A stretch of 64,000 nt of DNA from Roseinatronobacter monicus (GTDB lineage: Bacteria; Pseudomonadota; Alphaproteobacteria; Rhodobacterales; Rhodobacteraceae), in assembly GCF_006716865.1 (NCBI RefSeq), contig NZ_VFPT01000004.1, positions 159,840-223,839 on the forward strand, given 5' to 3'. The notes beneath the pieces are model-generated. The model was not told where the DNA came from. It worked only from the letters and a program-made list of their open reading frames with translations, and searched no databases. Shown in pieces: positions 15,231 to 26,118 of this stretch; the stretch's first letter is position 1; each line of letters starts with the position of its first letter. A program made the translations under genes and the position numbers.

Positions 15231-18200
15231 GACCCATCCTCCGGACTGCGCAGATAGGCGGGCAATGAAAAACTGCTCAGCGGGCTGTTGAAGAACGGGT
15301 TTACCTGCCCCTCGGAGCGAATACGGAATTGTGCCGATTGGCCATTCGCCGTGCTGAATGCGATATCGACCGAGTTATCCGCCAGCCCCGATTTTTGCGA
15401 TGAATCGTAAAGCCGGAGCCAGGACCATGGCCCGTCATATTGTCGACTTGTCGATGCACCCGAACGCGTCAGAGGTGACAGGTCCATGCGGGAACTGGGT
15501 GTTCCGCTCAAGGCATTTGGCCAGACTATCCTCACAGGCCGCGCAGCGCCATGGGTCGAGATGACCAACTGTCCTTCGAAATTCAGTTGCGCGCGAGAGA
15601 GATTGGCGCTCATTCCAATAGGCTGCACAGAGAATTGAACAGATAGCTCGCCCGAATTGTCGAAGAAAGTTTGAGTGATATTGATCGCGCGGCGCAAATT
15701 CGCCGTGAAATCCGGATCCATGGGTAGAAATTGGCCATCGATTATGCGCGGAATACCGGTATTCTCATCGACAAAGGTCTTGAGCTCGGTCCGGAAAAAG
15801 CTCTCCAACTTGCCAGTTGGACCAAAGAAATCTTCGAAATCCTGCAAAGGCAGGTCGTCGGGGCTGTCGCGGTCGAACGGATACCGGCCGGCAATAAGGC
15901 GCTGAAATTCGCCATAAATTTCTTCATTCCATTTGCGGTTCAGCTCTTGAGTAGCCGCCGCCATGATTACCTCCCAGCTTTCGCGCGCCACATCGCGCAG
16001 ATGGGTGTTGAACGGGGCCGGGGTGCGCTCGGCCAGACGTTGCACCACAAAGATCGGGTCTGCGCCGCGCAAATTCGCCCGCTCGATCGCAAGTTCCAGT
16101 GCCTTGGCATTGGGGCGCGTCGCGTCGCGAACTGATTTTATGTATTCATAAAGATCTGTCAGCGCGGCTTCGATCTGGCCTATATCGGTTTGTGTTGTGC
16201 CTTCCTCACCCAACAAAAGCCGGTGAATTGCGCGGAAGTCCTCGTTGATGCGCAGGCCGGCACGGCGATCACTGTCAAAGGATAGTTGAGTAGCTCCGCC
16301 TGTTGTTATGTCGGGCTCTACTGTTTCGGGTGGGTAGATGACGGTATTGTCGGCCACCAGCGCAGCTATGCGGCGGATGGGGCTGTCTACCCCCGAAAGC
16401 CCACGCAGAACTTCGCCCGCTTCGCGCAGATCGGAAAAAGGACGAATTTGCATGCTGTTCAGAGCCTGTCGCCAAGCACGAATATAATCTTCGACATACA
16501 GCTCACGTAAATTCTCGGTGATCTGGTCAAGGTCGGCGTCAGAGAAGCTTGCAGTGTCGCCCACACCAAGCACCCAGAGATCGTCCAGCGCCACTTGCGC
16601 GATGGCCCTGGCCTGAGGAACAAAAAAACCATGATACTGCTCGCGTGTAAAAAAGCGCGGTATCTCGAAGGGATCGGTGGGAACGATCCTTTCCGCAATG
16701 CGACCGCATTCATCTCGCTGTTCATCATTGGCTGGCCCAGTGGTCAGAACCTCGCGCTCTGGGCTAAGCGCAGGATCGGCGCGATAGACAATATCAAAAG
16801 TCGCTCCAACCGCCGAACGGAATTCCACAGCATTGGGCAACTGGCTTTCGGCCAAGGCGCGAACTGAGGAATAAAAGCGCCGATAGGGCGTCATCATGCC
16901 CAGATCGACCTGCGCTGCACGCACAAGCTCTTGATTAATCTCATAGTTTTGCGGTTCGATCTGGAGTGCATAGACCAGATGCGAGTTCAGCCGTTCCTGC
17001 ATTTCAGCGTTTTGCGGATAGTTGTCACGCCAGCGATTGCGGAAGTAACTTTGGATCGTATCAAGATTTCGTCGATCTGGTGACTCCAGCATCCGCAAGA
17101 CCCGCAGAATCTCGAGCTGGGCATCCGAGCCACGCGGACAAATATCGCGCAGATCGAATGCAAGCGATGTGGTCAGCTGGACCATAAAGCGCTGATGCAG
17201 CAGCTGACGATAACTTTCATCCGCGAGCGGTCCCAGTTCAAGACCCTTGTAAAGTGTCAGGATCGCCTCAGGGCGACTGATGTCGCGATATTCGCCAAAG
17301 GCGTTGGTGGCATCGCGGATCGTATTCAGCATTTCCAGTTCAAGTGGCCCACCTGATTTCATTTTCTGGCTTGAATACTCCTCCACCTGCTCAAGCAGGA
17401 CCGATGCGCGAGCAAGGTTTTCTCCATATTTTCCGAACCAGAACAATGAAACCGTACCAACCCCAGCGACACAAGCCGCGCCGAGAACCATGGCAAACCG
17501 TGCGAAACTCCGATCCTCGCGTCGTGAGGTACCTGCCAACCCGCCTTCTGGCATGATAGCTCTGGGCAAAACCTGGGCGGCGAAATAGGGCTGCGGCGCC
17601 CCTTGTGGAACTGAATAGAGCGGGCTGGGCAAGGCATAGCGCGCACCAACCGCCTGCAAGAAGATATTGCGGGGAGCGTTTTCCTGAATGGGAGCTGCGA
17701 AATAGATGCCGCGAAACAGTGGTGTGGTTGAAAAGCGATCCGGGTCAAGCGCTGTTGCCAATAAGCTCCGCAACGGATTCCGCAAGCCAACGAAAGTACG
17801 CGCAAAAGCAAAAGCTTCTTGCCGGCTGAGCACGCCCTTGAGGTTTTTCATCCGCAGCGCCAAACGCGCCTGCATCCGCTCCAGAAAATCGACATATGCC
17901 TCGTCGAAAACCTCAAGCCAAGGCTTGCTGAAATTGGCGTCGAAGTGAAAACCCAACAGCTCATCGCGTTCAGCAGCGGTTGCATCCTCGAAAAAATCCA
18001 GAAAACCGGCCACAAGATCAAGCTTGGTAAATACAACATGCACAGTAATCTGGGTATCGATCGTGCGGACAATCTCATCGGTGATTCGGCGGATGGACGT
18101 CGCATAGGCGTCGCGCGCCGTCGTATCCATTTCGCAAAACTCCGCCAGATCGATTACCAGAATGACCCCGTTCAGCGGCCGGCGCGGACGTACGCGCTGA

Positions 18201-18838
18201 AGCTCCTTCAGGAAGCGCGCCCAGACATGGCGCTCTATTGGGCTACGCGTCTCAGGGGCCACGAAGGCACTCCCTGACAATTGCAGCAGTACTGCTTCAG
18301 AGCCTGCCACGTGCCACTCAAGCATCGTCCCTGAACCGCTGCCGCGCAAATCGGCTGTGGCGGCGGCAAGCTCATGATCAATCGGGCGACGCATTTCGGA
18401 TGCTGTGATCATTGTGCTCTTGCCACTACCGGGCGCGCCCATGACTAGATACCAGGGCAGGCCATTGATCGGATCGCCTGCTCCCTCCCATCGTCCTGCC
18501 ATCACTGATGTCGCGCGCTCAAAGACCTGGCGCATGGCCCGAGTTTCGAGCTGCTCAGGTGTCAATGGGCGCGCCTCCCGCTCACTGCGCTCGGCCTTGT
18601 ACTCACGCCAGAGGCTGATAAACCAGACCACAAGCAGCATCACGCCAAGAGTGGTCAGAAACAGTGCCAGCCAACCGCGCAGCACCTCATTTCCGAATGG
18701 GGTGATACCAAATACAGTCATCCGCGCGCCAAAAAGCCAAATTAACGCCGCAAGACATAAGGACAAAACCACTGCAAGGGGCAGAGGCCGTAGGAATTTG
18801 CGCAAAACTTTCACTGCGCGCATGACAATACTTCTCAT
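15227..18838 (-). CDS. tssM: TssM (IcmF-like) inner-membrane protein
   Basis: 1203 residues from ATG 18838, one base after the vasI stop. The longer frame to 18964 would run through vasI. Two N-terminal membrane segments (about 18-37 and 55-77) precede a cytoplasmic NTPase-like domain with Walker A GAPGSGKST at 134-142. A third membrane segment, MVLGAACVAGVGTVSLFWF, leads into the large periplasmic region that contacts TssJ. With TssJ and TssL it forms the trans-envelope complex. Length and layout are normal for the family. Confidence 0.93.
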   Translation of the reverse strand: MRSIVMRAVKVLRKFLRPLPLAVVLSLCLAALIWLFGARMTVFGITPFGNEVLRGWLALFLTTLGVMLLVVWFISLWREYKAERSEREARPLTPEQLETRAMRQVFERATSVMAGRWEGAGDPINGLPWYLVMGAPGSGKSTMITASEMRRPIDHELAAATADLRGSGSGTMLEWHVAGSEAVLLQLSGSAFVAPETRSPIERHVWARFLKELQRVRPRRPLNGVILVIDLAEFCEMDTTARDAYATSIRRITDEIVRTIDTQITVHVVFTKLDLVAGFLDFFEDATAAERDELLGFHFDANFSKPWLEVFDEAYVDFLERMQARLALRMKNLKGVLSRQEAFAFARTFVGLRNPLRSLLATALDPDRFSTTPLFRGIYFAAPIQENAPRNIFLQAVGARYALPSPLYSVPQGAPQPYFAAQVLPRAIMPEGGLAGTSRREDRSFARFAMVLGAACVAGVGTVSLFWFGKYGENLARASVLLEQVEEYSSQKMKSGGPLELEMLNTIRDATNAFGEYRDISRPEAILTLYKGLELGPLADESYRQLLHQRFMVQLTTSLAFDLRDICPRGSDAQLEILRVLRMLESPDRRNLDTIQSYFRNRWRDNYPQNAEMQERLNSHLVYALQIEPQNYEINQELVRAAQVDLGMMTPYRRFYSSVRALAESQLPNAVEFRSAVGATFDIVYRADPALSPEREVLTTGPANDEQRDECGRIAERIVPTDPFEIPRFFTREQYHGFFVPQARAIAQVALDDLWVLGVGDTASFSDADLDQITENLRELYVEDYIRAWRQALNSMQIRPFSDLREAGEVLRGLSGVDSPIRRIAALVADNTVIYPPETVEPDITTGGATQLSFDSDRRAGLRINEDFRAIHRLLLGEEGTTQTDIGQIEAALTDLYEYIKSVRDATRPNAKALELAIERANLRGADPIFVVQRLAERTPAPFNTHLRDVARESWEVIMAAATQELNRKWNEEIYGEFQRLIAGRYPFDRDSPDDLPLQDFEDFFGPTGKLESFFRTELKTFVDENTGIPRIIDGQFLPMDPDFTANLRRAINITQTFFDNSGELSVQFSVQPIGMSANLSRAQLNFEGQLVISTHGAARPVRIVWPNALSGTPSSRMDLSPLTRSGASTSRQYDGPWSWLRLYDSSQKSGLADNSVDIAFSTANGQSAQFRIRSEGQVNPFFNSPLSSFSLPAYLRSPEDGS

Positions 18839-18839
18839 T

Positions 18840-19610
18840 TCAGAACCCCGACCAGAAACAGATACGCGCCTGATAGACCAGCGCGGGACGCAATTGGGAC
18901 AAATCGAAAAATGCGGATTGCCCCATTTCGGCAGGGGCAATCTGGACACGCGCCGCACCAGCAATGCTGCGGATCAGATGAATTGCCTCAAGCCCACGCG
19001 CCGATTGCAGAACATGCCCGTTGCGGATAATGCGCATGACAGCCGTTTTTGGCGGCGCATCACCTGCTTGCAAGGAAATATTCGCTTGTCGGCCCTCAAT
19101 CTGGTGGGGCCAATGCAGTTCCATTTCGGTAATGCCGCTGCGACAGGCGACCAAGAGAACCGCAGCAGTCCCAAGCGATGCATCGGCAGCAATCGAAGTG
19201 ACAAGATCGGCGGTTTTTTGCAATTCGAGCAAGGCACCTTCGTCGCCCATCAGATCGTCGATGTGCTGAGCATTCAAAGGTGATCCGGTTAGCCGGTCTA
19301 ATAATGTCAGCCCGACATCCCCCGCCAGCATCAGGCTTCCTGCTAGATATTCCTGCGCTTCGAGCATGGGATCAAACGCCGGTGAAACCACGTCATGCTC
19401 TGCAAAAGCTGTGACACCCCCCAAATCACCGGGCTCAGGGTGTCGACCCAACGCCTTGTCGTAGCAAGCCAGTCGCGCCAGTCGGCTGGTAATCTCGAAA
19501 CAGGCGCGCGCCGATTTCATCGGCTCGTCTGCCAACGCTACAGCGCTAGCAAAGACGCCTCCCAACCCCAGCCAAAGGCAAATGGGAATCAAAGTGCGTA
19601 TCTGAGACAT
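18840..19610 (-). CDS. VasI/TagO-like T6SS-associated protein
   Basis: 256 residues with a signal peptide (ICLWLGLGGVFASAVALA). The mature N-terminus has ARACFEITSRLARLACYDKALG, the Cys-x(n)-RLACYD pattern seen in the VCA0118 (VasI) family. A later IAADASLGTAAVLLVACRSG block carries another Cys. It is a predicted periplasmic accessory of the membrane complex. It sits between the regulator gene (22-bp overlap) and tssM (1-bp gap), which supports translational coupling with tssM. Confidence 0.75.
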   Translation of the reverse strand: MSQIRTLIPICLWLGLGGVFASAVALADEPMKSARACFEITSRLARLACYDKALGRHPEPGDLGGVTAFAEHDVVSPAFDPMLEAQEYLAGSLMLAGDVGLTLLDRLTGSPLNAQHIDDLMGDEGALLELQKTADLVTSIAADASLGTAAVLLVACRSGITEMELHWPHQIEGRQANISLQAGDAPPKTAVMRIIRNGHVLQSARGLEAIHLIRSIAGAARVQIAPAEMGQSAFFDLSQLRPALVYQARICFWSGF

Positions 19611-21139
19611 TTTTCCGCCAGTGTTCTTTTTGGAAGGTGAAGGATTTCGGCGGCCTTGCGACGGTCGCCGCCCGTGCGAATAAGTGCACGGCGAATAATA
19701 TCTTGTTCAAAGCGTTGCACAGCCATGCGCAGGCCTTCGGTCGCGCTCGGCAAGCTTGTATCCTCGGTCGTGGGGCGCAGATTATAAGCCAAGCGCAATT
19801 CGGTATCACCAAGTGCCATATCACTCTTGCCTGCGCGGGATGCTGCCTCAGCCAGAAGCGTCTCCAACTGGCGCAGATTGCCCGGAAAGCTGGCCGTTGC
19901 CAGAAATGCCAGCCCTTCCGGAGAGATCGAGAATGGCCCATCATCCTGCTCAGCCAACAGTTCAGACGTAATCTCGGCAATATCGCCCGCGCGTTCAGAC
20001 AGGCGCGGAACGCTTACCAGAGTTCGCCGCAGCACATAGGCCAGAGTCGGCATAAAACGCTCAGCTTCGACCGCATCAAACAGGGCTGGACTTGCAGCAA
20101 AAACCAGACGCGCCTCCGACGGCATATCACGCTCACTCCCTTGTGGGCGGAACATGTTTGTTTCAACCAGTCGCGCCAGAAATACCTGAGCGTCGGTATC
20201 GGCTTCGTGCAACCGGTCCAGATAAAGTGTGCCCTGGGTTGCCTGACGCAGAAGTCCGCGCCTTGCACCCTCAATCCCTGGAACAGCGCCACGCTTGTAG
20301 CCGCACAATTCGCGCACCAACTGATACCCCGCCATTGTCGCGCAATCCACATGGATGAAATTACCAATCCTATTGCGCGACAGGCGATGTAAAAGCCGCG
20401 CGGCACGTTCTTTTCCGGCACCATCTGCTCCGACAAGAAGAAGTGGCGTGCCTTGCCCGACAGCCTGCATCAGCTTGTTTCGAAGCACACGCGTCGGGGT
20501 CGATGTGCCGGGGAAAACTTGCTGGATTGTCCGGTCATGGGCTTGCCGGTTGATCTGGCCATCTGCGCGCAGGATCGCGAGTCGTCGCTGGGCCTCGGTC
20601 AAATCGCGGGCTTGCCGCTGCGACGCGTGCCCGCGTCCCAGACTGTCGGCCAATGTCTGACACAGCAGCCTCAGATATGCGGGCAACGCACCAGCAGGGC
20701 CGGGCAGGGCCAGCAACGCGAGCCCGATCAATCGCGCATCCTCGGCTCCGCGCAAAGGCTGGATAATCAGCGACTGCCCGCTCTGCGGCATTGGCACCAG
20801 CCCTGAAATGCGAGTCAGGTCATATCCGTGGGGGCATTCGGACATGACAATCGTCCGCCCGGTTTGCGCGGCTTGTGAAAGCGGACAGCTGCCAGCGTGG
20901 CCCGTGCCAATGTCCAGGCGCTGCGCAGGATGGACATAGTGACTGTCACCTTTTGCCTTCGCCGTTGCGAGTTCCACTGCTTGACCCGTCGCATCGGTCA
21001 GGAACAGTACCACGCGCGTTGCGCCAAACCCCTCAAGCAGCGCTGCACATGCTCGCGATAGCCGCGCATCCCACTGGCCTGCGCCCAGCATATGGCACAA
21101 AGCAATCACCAGCTCACGAGTGGGCGCGGCGGCAAGCAT
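19589..21139 (-). CDS. VasH-like bacterial enhancer-binding protein homologue, motif-degenerate
   Basis: 516 residues from ATG 21139, with GTG 21142 as the alternative. The order is a GAF-like sensor (about 15-175), an AAA+ domain (about 205-430) and a Fis-type helix-turn-helix (GGDRRKAAEILHLPKRTLAEK). This is the layout of VasH, the sigma-54 activator of some T6SS loci. Key motifs are altered, however. Walker A reads GADGAGKE instead of GESGTGKE. The GAFTGA loop is replaced by KRGAVPG. The Walker B-like strand is GTLYLDRLHEAD instead of GTLFLDE. Contact with sigma-54 is therefore doubtful, and it may act as a repressor, a sigma-70 regulator or a structural remnant. It starts directly at the tssH stop. 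Confidence 0.8.
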   Translation of the reverse strand: MLAAAPTRELVIALCHMLGAGQWDARLSRACAALLEGFGATRVVLFLTDATGQAVELATAKAKGDSHYVHPAQRLDIGTGHAGSCPLSQAAQTGRTIVMSECPHGYDLTRISGLVPMPQSGQSLIIQPLRGAEDARLIGLALLALPGPAGALPAYLRLLCQTLADSLGRGHASQRQARDLTEAQRRLAILRADGQINRQAHDRTIQQVFPGTSTPTRVLRNKLMQAVGQGTPLLLVGADGAGKERAARLLHRLSRNRIGNFIHVDCATMAGYQLVRELCGYKRGAVPGIEGARRGLLRQATQGTLYLDRLHEADTDAQVFLARLVETNMFRPQGSERDMPSEARLVFAASPALFDAVEAERFMPTLAYVLRRTLVSVPRLSERAGDIAEITSELLAEQDDGPFSISPEGLAFLATASFPGNLRQLETLLAEAASRAGKSDMALGDTELRLAYNLRPTTEDTSLPSATEGLRMAVQRFEQDIIRRALIRTGGDRRKAAEILHLPKRTLAEKCLRYAL

Positions 21140-21142
21140 CAC

Positions 21143-23890
21143 TCAAGCCACCTGTGCGGCGATATCAGAATGCACCCGTTCAGCTATTTGCGGCAGAAAA
21201 GTCACCTCAAATCCACCGTCACGGGCGGTTACTTCAATGCGCTCCAGCGGTTCCAGCTTTATAGTGCGTTCCAGCGCTTCTTCGGCGATCGGGGGTAGGA
21301 TCCATCGCTCGATCACTTGATCCGTCATGCGTGCGCCGTTTTCGGCATGAGCGCAAAGACCTGCAATCTGATCTTCGGTTGCATTATCCCAGATCAGTTC
21401 TATCCCGCGCACTTCGGCCAGCCTTGCCGCTTGTGTAATCAACTTCAGTTTGATTATGGCACGTATCGTTTCGTGATCGAGCGGTTTGAAGCACAAGATA
21501 CGCATGCGTGCCAACAATGCCGATTTGAAATGCCCCTCCAGGTGTGGGCGCAGCGCCTTTTCAAGCGCCTCCATCGATGCTCCGACGACCGTTTCACGGT
21601 TTTGCATCAGAGCTTCTGAGCCGAGATTTGAGGTCATGAAAAACACTGCATTCTTGCAATCGATTTCACGCCCCTCGCCATCATTGAGCACACCCTTGTC
21701 AAAGACCTGATAGAACAGGTTCATGATGTCAGGATGAGCCTTCTCGACTTCGTCGAGCAGAACAACTGAATACGGCATCTTGCGGATCGCCTCGGTCAGC
21801 ACACCGCCCTCACCAAAGCCGACATATCCCGGAGGCGAGCCGATCAGGCGCGAAACGGTGTGTTTTTCTTGATATTCTGACATGTTGATGATTGTCAGAA
21901 ACTGACGCCCGCCATAAAGCAGCCGCGCCACCTGTTCAGCCGTTTCCGTCTTGCCAACGCCCGAAGGCCCGACCAGCAGAAACACCCCGCGCGGAGTATT
22001 GGCGCGCACAATATCCAGCCTTGCGGCCTTGAGCCGGTCATGGATCACTGCAAGCGCGTCGTCCTGCCCGCGCACCACGGCGCGCAGTTCGTCACCCAAT
22101 TGCAAAACCCGCGCGGCGTCATCATCTGACATGTTGGAGGCAGGCACCCCCGTCCAGTCCGACACAACCTGACCAATAGAGGCGGCGTTCACCTCGAAAT
22201 TCACCAATGGCGGATCATTTCCCCGCAATTGCGCCAGCGCGCGGCTCAGGTCTCTTATCTCTGCGCGCAGGGTCTCGGGATCAGTGACGGCGGGGTCCAT
22301 CGGCTGGCACGGCGCTGTCGCGGCGTTGCCAGTCGGTGCCTCGTCTTCATCAATGGCCAAATCTTCGGGCGCGGCATCCAGCGTGGTCACGGTGCGGCGC
22401 TTTTCCAAAATTTGAGCGACGATGGTCTTTTCTTCGGCCCACCGTGACTCTAAGGCCGCTGTTTCTTCGCGCAACCGCTCCAAGGATTCGATCCGGGCCG
22501 GGCCATCTTCTTCGGCACCTTCGGCCGCCACTCGACGATCGCGCGCGGCGCTTTCAGCCGCACGCTCTTCCATCGCGATCCTTTTGCGCAGCACATCCAG
22601 CCCAAGCGGCGTCGCCGCAAGGGTTGCCGCGACGCGTACACATGCCGTGTCAAGAACATCAAATGCCTTGTCGGGCAATTGCCGACCCGTCAGATACCGC
22701 GCCGAAAGCTCAGCCGCCGCGCGCAGAGCCGCATCCGAAATATAGACACCATGCAATTGCTCATAGGCGGGGCGAAGCCCTTGCAAGATCGTCACAGCTT
22801 GGGTGACGGATGGCTCGTCAAGTTTGATAACTTGAAATCGCCGTGCCAAGGCAGCATCCTTCTCGAAGTATTTTTTGTATTCCGACCATGTCGTTGCCGC
22901 AATGGCGCGTAGTTCACCTCGGGCCAGTGCAGGTTTGAGCAAATTGGCAGCATCAGATCCACCTGCCTGTCCCCCACCCCCGATAAGCGTGTGCGCTTCG
23001 TCGATAAACAGGACTATCTTTTCCGCGCTGCCCAGCACCTCGTCGAGAACCGCTTTGAGCCGTCGTTCGAATTCTCCCTTGACCGAGGCGCCTGCCTGAA
23101 GCGCGCCGAGGTCTAGCTCCCATAATGCCGCGCCCTTCAACGGTTCAGGCACATCATCTTCGATAATTTTCATCGCCAGCCCCTCGGCGACAGCGGTCTT
23201 GCCGACGCCTGGATCGCCCACGAGAATGGGGTTATTCTTGCGACGGCGGCACAAAACATCTGTCATCAGCGAAATTTCAGCGTCGCGGCAGAAAACCGGG
23301 TCGATCTTGCCAATACGAGCCTCGTCGGTGATATTGCGGCCGAATTTCTGCAAGGCGCTTTCTGATTGCAGGGCCGGGCCTTCTGCTTTTCTTGCCGTTT
23401 CTCGCGGAGACTTCCCCTCAACCGATCCGCGCGCCAGTTCAGCAAAGCCCGTAGTCATAGCGGCAGGATCTATCGCCTCGAACTCTGCAAAAATGTAGAA
23501 ATGGCAATATCGATCTGCATTGCGAGCGCAGGCTATCAGAACTGCGCCTGTACGAATGTCATCTTCGCCAAGATCAGCGGTTGTAAGCAGCAAGGCATCT
23601 TGCAAAAGTTCCAACAGCATGGGCGAGAATTGCGGCAATTCCCGTGCACCGCGGCGCATTGTTTCAAGTGATTGGCGCAATTTCGTCGCCCAGACAGACG
23701 GGTCGCGTTTGAGATTGCTCAGCATCCGCGACACATCATTGGACGGTTGATCAAGCAATGCCAGCAGATAATGGCTGACTGTTACCTCATAGCCTGAAGC
23801 TTCGATGCACAGTTCGGACGCGCGCTGCAAGGCCTGACGAGTATGCGGGTTGAGCCGTTCGATGATACGTTCTTTGGAAATTCTCAGCAT
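21143..23890 (-). CDS. clpV: TssH (ClpV) AAA+ sheath-recycling ATPase
   Basis: 915 residues. It has a Clp_N repeat region (1-150), a first AAA+ domain with Walker [10 protein letters not shown] and Walker [15 protein letters not shown], a coiled middle domain with many Glu/Arg heptads, a second AAA+ domain with GPSGVGKTE and [14 protein letters not shown], and a D2-small C-terminal part. It disassembles contracted TssBC sheath for reuse. It starts on the tssL stop (TGATG) and is followed directly by the VasH-like gene. The ClpV type rather than ClpB is supported by its place in the operon and its [20 protein letters not shown] block. Confidence 0.95.
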   Translation of the reverse strand: MLRISKERIIERLNPHTRQALQRASELCIEASGYEVTVSHYLLALLDQPSNDVSRMLSNLKRDPSVWATKLRQSLETMRRGARELPQFSPMLLELLQDALLLTTADLGEDDIRTGAVLIACARNADRYCHFYIFAEFEAIDPAAMTTGFAELARGSVEGKSPRETARKAEGPALQSESALQKFGRNITDEARIGKIDPVFCRDAEISLMTDVLCRRRKNNPILVGDPGVGKTAVAEGLAMKIIEDDVPEPLKGAALWELDLGALQAGASVKGEFERRLKAVLDEVLGSAEKIVLFIDEAHTLIGGGGQAGGSDAANLLKPALARGELRAIAATTWSEYKKYFEKDAALARRFQVIKLDEPSVTQAVTILQGLRPAYEQLHGVYISDAALRAAAELSARYLTGRQLPDKAFDVLDTACVRVAATLAATPLGLDVLRKRIAMEERAAESAARDRRVAAEGAEEDGPARIESLERLREETAALESRWAEEKTIVAQILEKRRTVTTLDAAPEDLAIDEDEAPTGNAATAPCQPMDPAVTDPETLRAEIRDLSRALAQLRGNDPPLVNFEVNAASIGQVVSDWTGVPASNMSDDDAARVLQLGDELRAVVRGQDDALAVIHDRLKAARLDIVRANTPRGVFLLVGPSGVGKTETAEQVARLLYGGRQFLTIINMSEYQEKHTVSRLIGSPPGYVGFGEGGVLTEAIRKMPYSVVLLDEVEKAHPDIMNLFYQVFDKGVLNDGEGREIDCKNAVFFMTSNLGSEALMQNRETVVGASMEALEKALRPHLEGHFKSALLARMRILCFKPLDHETIRAIIKLKLITQAARLAEVRGIELIWDNATEDQIAGLCAHAENGARMTDQVIERWILPPIAEEALERTIKLEPLERIEVTARDGGFEVTFLPQIAERVHSDIAAQVA

Positions 23891-24759
23891 CAGTTATCTC
23901 CCCCATTGGTCGTAGCCAGCGTTTGTTTCAGAACCTCGCGGATGCGATCCACCTCACGCTCAAGCGGAATGTCAAACGCCTGATGAATAATAATCAACGC
24001 GAACAGAGCAATCACGAGATAAGCCCAGAAAGGCATCCGCCACGACAGAAGATGGGCAACCGATGCGATCCGAGGCTCGGGTTCGGTCAGCCGCTTGGGT
24101 GGTTCGCCACGGTGCTTTTCGATGTGCTTGTAGATCGTCTCAAGCAACTGATCCAGCCGGGCTTGCCCGTTGTGCTGTACGTGATACTTACCTTCGAACC
24201 CTAAAGAGATCGCGTAATAAATCAGTTCCATCAGGTCGAAAAAGCGGTGGCTTTCGGCCATCACTCTTTCCAAAATAGCAAAGACCTTTTCGCCGCCCCA
24301 GGTCTCGTTGTGATAAACTGACAAAAGCGGACGCTCCGACCACATGCTATCCGCCCCCCAATGGGTCGACAGTACGGCTTCATCGACAACAGCACAGAGG
24401 ATGTAGCGTGCGGCAATCATTGTTGCAGAATCATAACCGGCACCTTCAATCATGCGCTCAAAGCTCTGGATTTCGATAACCACCTGGCCATGCAAAGCCT
24501 CTACGGAACCGCAGCGGCGCATGCCTCGTAGGCGGATCGACGCACCGAGCATGGGCATCGCTGCTTCCAAAAGCTTATTGGTGCCATTGGTTGAAATCTC
24601 GAAATCGTTGCCGCGTTCCTTGGCGACTTTGCCGCCGGGACGCAGATCGGGAAGTAATTCGGGATGATTTGGCTGATCCCCCAACAAGCGCATATCGTCC
24701 GCTTTGTCAGCGTCGGTGGCGGTAGGTTGCGGCCAGCCCGGGAACACTTTGCTTTCCAT
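23890..24759 (-). CDS. tssL: TssL (DotU-like) inner-membrane protein
   Basis: 289 residues. The cytoplasmic DotU domain spans about 45-235. It includes AARYILCAVVDEAVLSTHWG and the GGEKVFAILERVMAE block, followed by a single C-terminal membrane anchor (FWAYLVIALFALIIIHQAF, about 244-262) and a short tail. There is no OmpA-like peptidoglycan-binding domain, so wall anchoring must come from another protein. It starts 12 bp after tssK and overlaps tssH by one base. Confidence 0.93.
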   Translation of the reverse strand: MESKVFPGWPQPTATDADKADDMRLLGDQPNHPELLPDLRPGGKVAKERGNDFEISTNGTNKLLEAAMPMLGASIRLRGMRRCGSVEALHGQVVIEIQSFERMIEGAGYDSATMIAARYILCAVVDEAVLSTHWGADSMWSERPLLSVYHNETWGGEKVFAILERVMAESHRFFDLMELIYYAISLGFEGKYHVQHNGQARLDQLLETIYKHIEKHRGEPPKRLTEPEPRIASVAHLLSWRMPFWAYLVIALFALIIIHQAFDIPLEREVDRIREVLKQTLATTNGGDN

Positions 24760-24771
24760 GGGTCGTTTCCT

Positions 24772-26118
24772 TTATGGTTTGATGGCCCAGAATTGCATTT
24801 CCAGCCCGGGAAAATCTCCCGCGACATGAAAGGCAAAGCCTTCGGCACGTTCCATCTGACGCCATTCAGGGGTATTGCGATCCACTGCGAAATAAGAATA
24901 GCCCGCATGATAGGGCAGCTGGCGTGGTGCTACAGGCAAAAGCCGCAGCGGCAGGCCAGGCAATTGTTTCGCCACAAGCTCGCGGATGCGTCCAATGGAT
25001 GCGACCTTGGACTGTGCAGTAAAATCGCGTTGCAGGCGCTCTTGCGGCACGGCGGCGCGCACAGCCAGCACGAAATCACATTCCTTTATAAGGTCTGGGA
25101 CAGCAATCGGAGCCAAGAAATAGCCATGCTTCTTTGGCTCCAACTTGATGAAGTCTGCGCTGGTTTCGAGAGAGCGAGTAATGAGACGCCGCAAGAGATC
25201 CAGCACAGCCGGCCAACATTGATCAGGGCGATCGTGATTATAGGCGGGTAGTTCCGGGCAAAGCCGCTCTTCAGTCATGAAGGTCGCCAAATCGCCAACC
25301 ATCCCGATCAATGCTTCGAACACCGCGCGCGGATGCAATGCTGAATGACGCGCAAAATGGCGCAATTGCGGTGTCAGCCGGTTGAGCAATTGCAGCAGCA
25401 TGAAATCCGTGACCGACGAAATTCCCGATTGATCGGGCTTGCCAACACGGCGCGCGATTACCTTGGCGCGATTTTCCACCCCGCTAGCAAGTTCGTAAAG
25501 CTGCTTGAACAATTTCGGGGCTGCGGCCAGATGCAACATCGTGGGCACAAAATGCTCTTCAATCTTCAATGCCCCATCATCGCCCTTCTCGATGATTCGT
25601 CCCACGGACAGCTTGACATAGCCCGATAGATCCTTGGATTCGAGCGCGAGCACAGGACGCAGGCGCGCCACCTTCAGTGCAGCGAGCTCACCCGCCTGCA
25701 CTGAATTGTCGCGCGCCATATGTTCGAGCATCTCATAGCGTGCGGTCGTGGCAGCCTCGCCACCGCCATCCTGCACCTCGACGCCACCATCCGAACTCAG
25801 GGGGACACAGAGATAGATCAACTGATTGGCGATGAAGCCTTCGGATACATCCAGTATGGGTGGCGGTATATCCTCGGACGGGAAATCAAACACTGTGCCA
25901 TCGGGCATGATGCCAGAGGCCTGGCGAAGCTCGACCTTCCCCAGAGCGCAAAGATCTTCATTCAGCACGACACTTGTGAAGCCATAGAAATGCGGCTCGG
26001 CTCCCAACGCTGTGCGATTGACAAGCTGCTCGAAATAGCGAGTTTGTTGCTGGAAATGATGCGGTTTGACGAAAAGGCCATTCGACCAGACAATCTTGTT
26101 GCGCGCGCTCATGCTCAT
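24772..26118 (-). CDS. tssK: TssK baseplate adaptor
   Basis: 448 residues from ATG 26118, which overlaps the tssJ stop as TGATG with AGAGG just upstream. The family opening VWSNGLFVKPHHFQQQTRY is present, as are CVPLSSDGG and the C-terminal FYFAV-like YSYFAVDRNTPEWRQM. TssK trimers link the TssEFG baseplate wedge to the TssL/M membrane complex. Length is normal. Confidence 0.95.
   Translation of the reverse strand: MSMSARNKIVWSNGLFVKPHHFQQQTRYFEQLVNRTALGAEPHFYGFTSVVLNEDLCALGKVELRQASGIMPDGTVFDFPSEDIPPPILDVSEGFIANQLIYLCVPLSSDGGVEVQDGGGEAATTARYEMLEHMARDNSVQAGELAALKVARLRPVLALESKDLSGYVKLSVGRIIEKGDDGALKIEEHFVPTMLHLAAAPKLFKQLYELASGVENRAKVIARRVGKPDQSGISSVTDFMLLQLLNRLTPQLRHFARHSALHPRAVFEALIGMVGDLATFMTEERLCPELPAYNHDRPDQCWPAVLDLLRRLITRSLETSADFIKLEPKKHGYFLAPIAVPDLIKECDFVLAVRAAVPQERLQRDFTAQSKVASIGRIRELVAKQLPGLPLRLLPVAPRQLPYHAGYSYFAVDRNTPEWRQMERAEGFAFHVAGDFPGLEMQFWAIKP

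Noticed and set aside
15358..19283. Several plus-strand frames of 60-290 codons across tssM, vasI and the regulator
   Set aside because: All are antisense to genes with clear family motifs.
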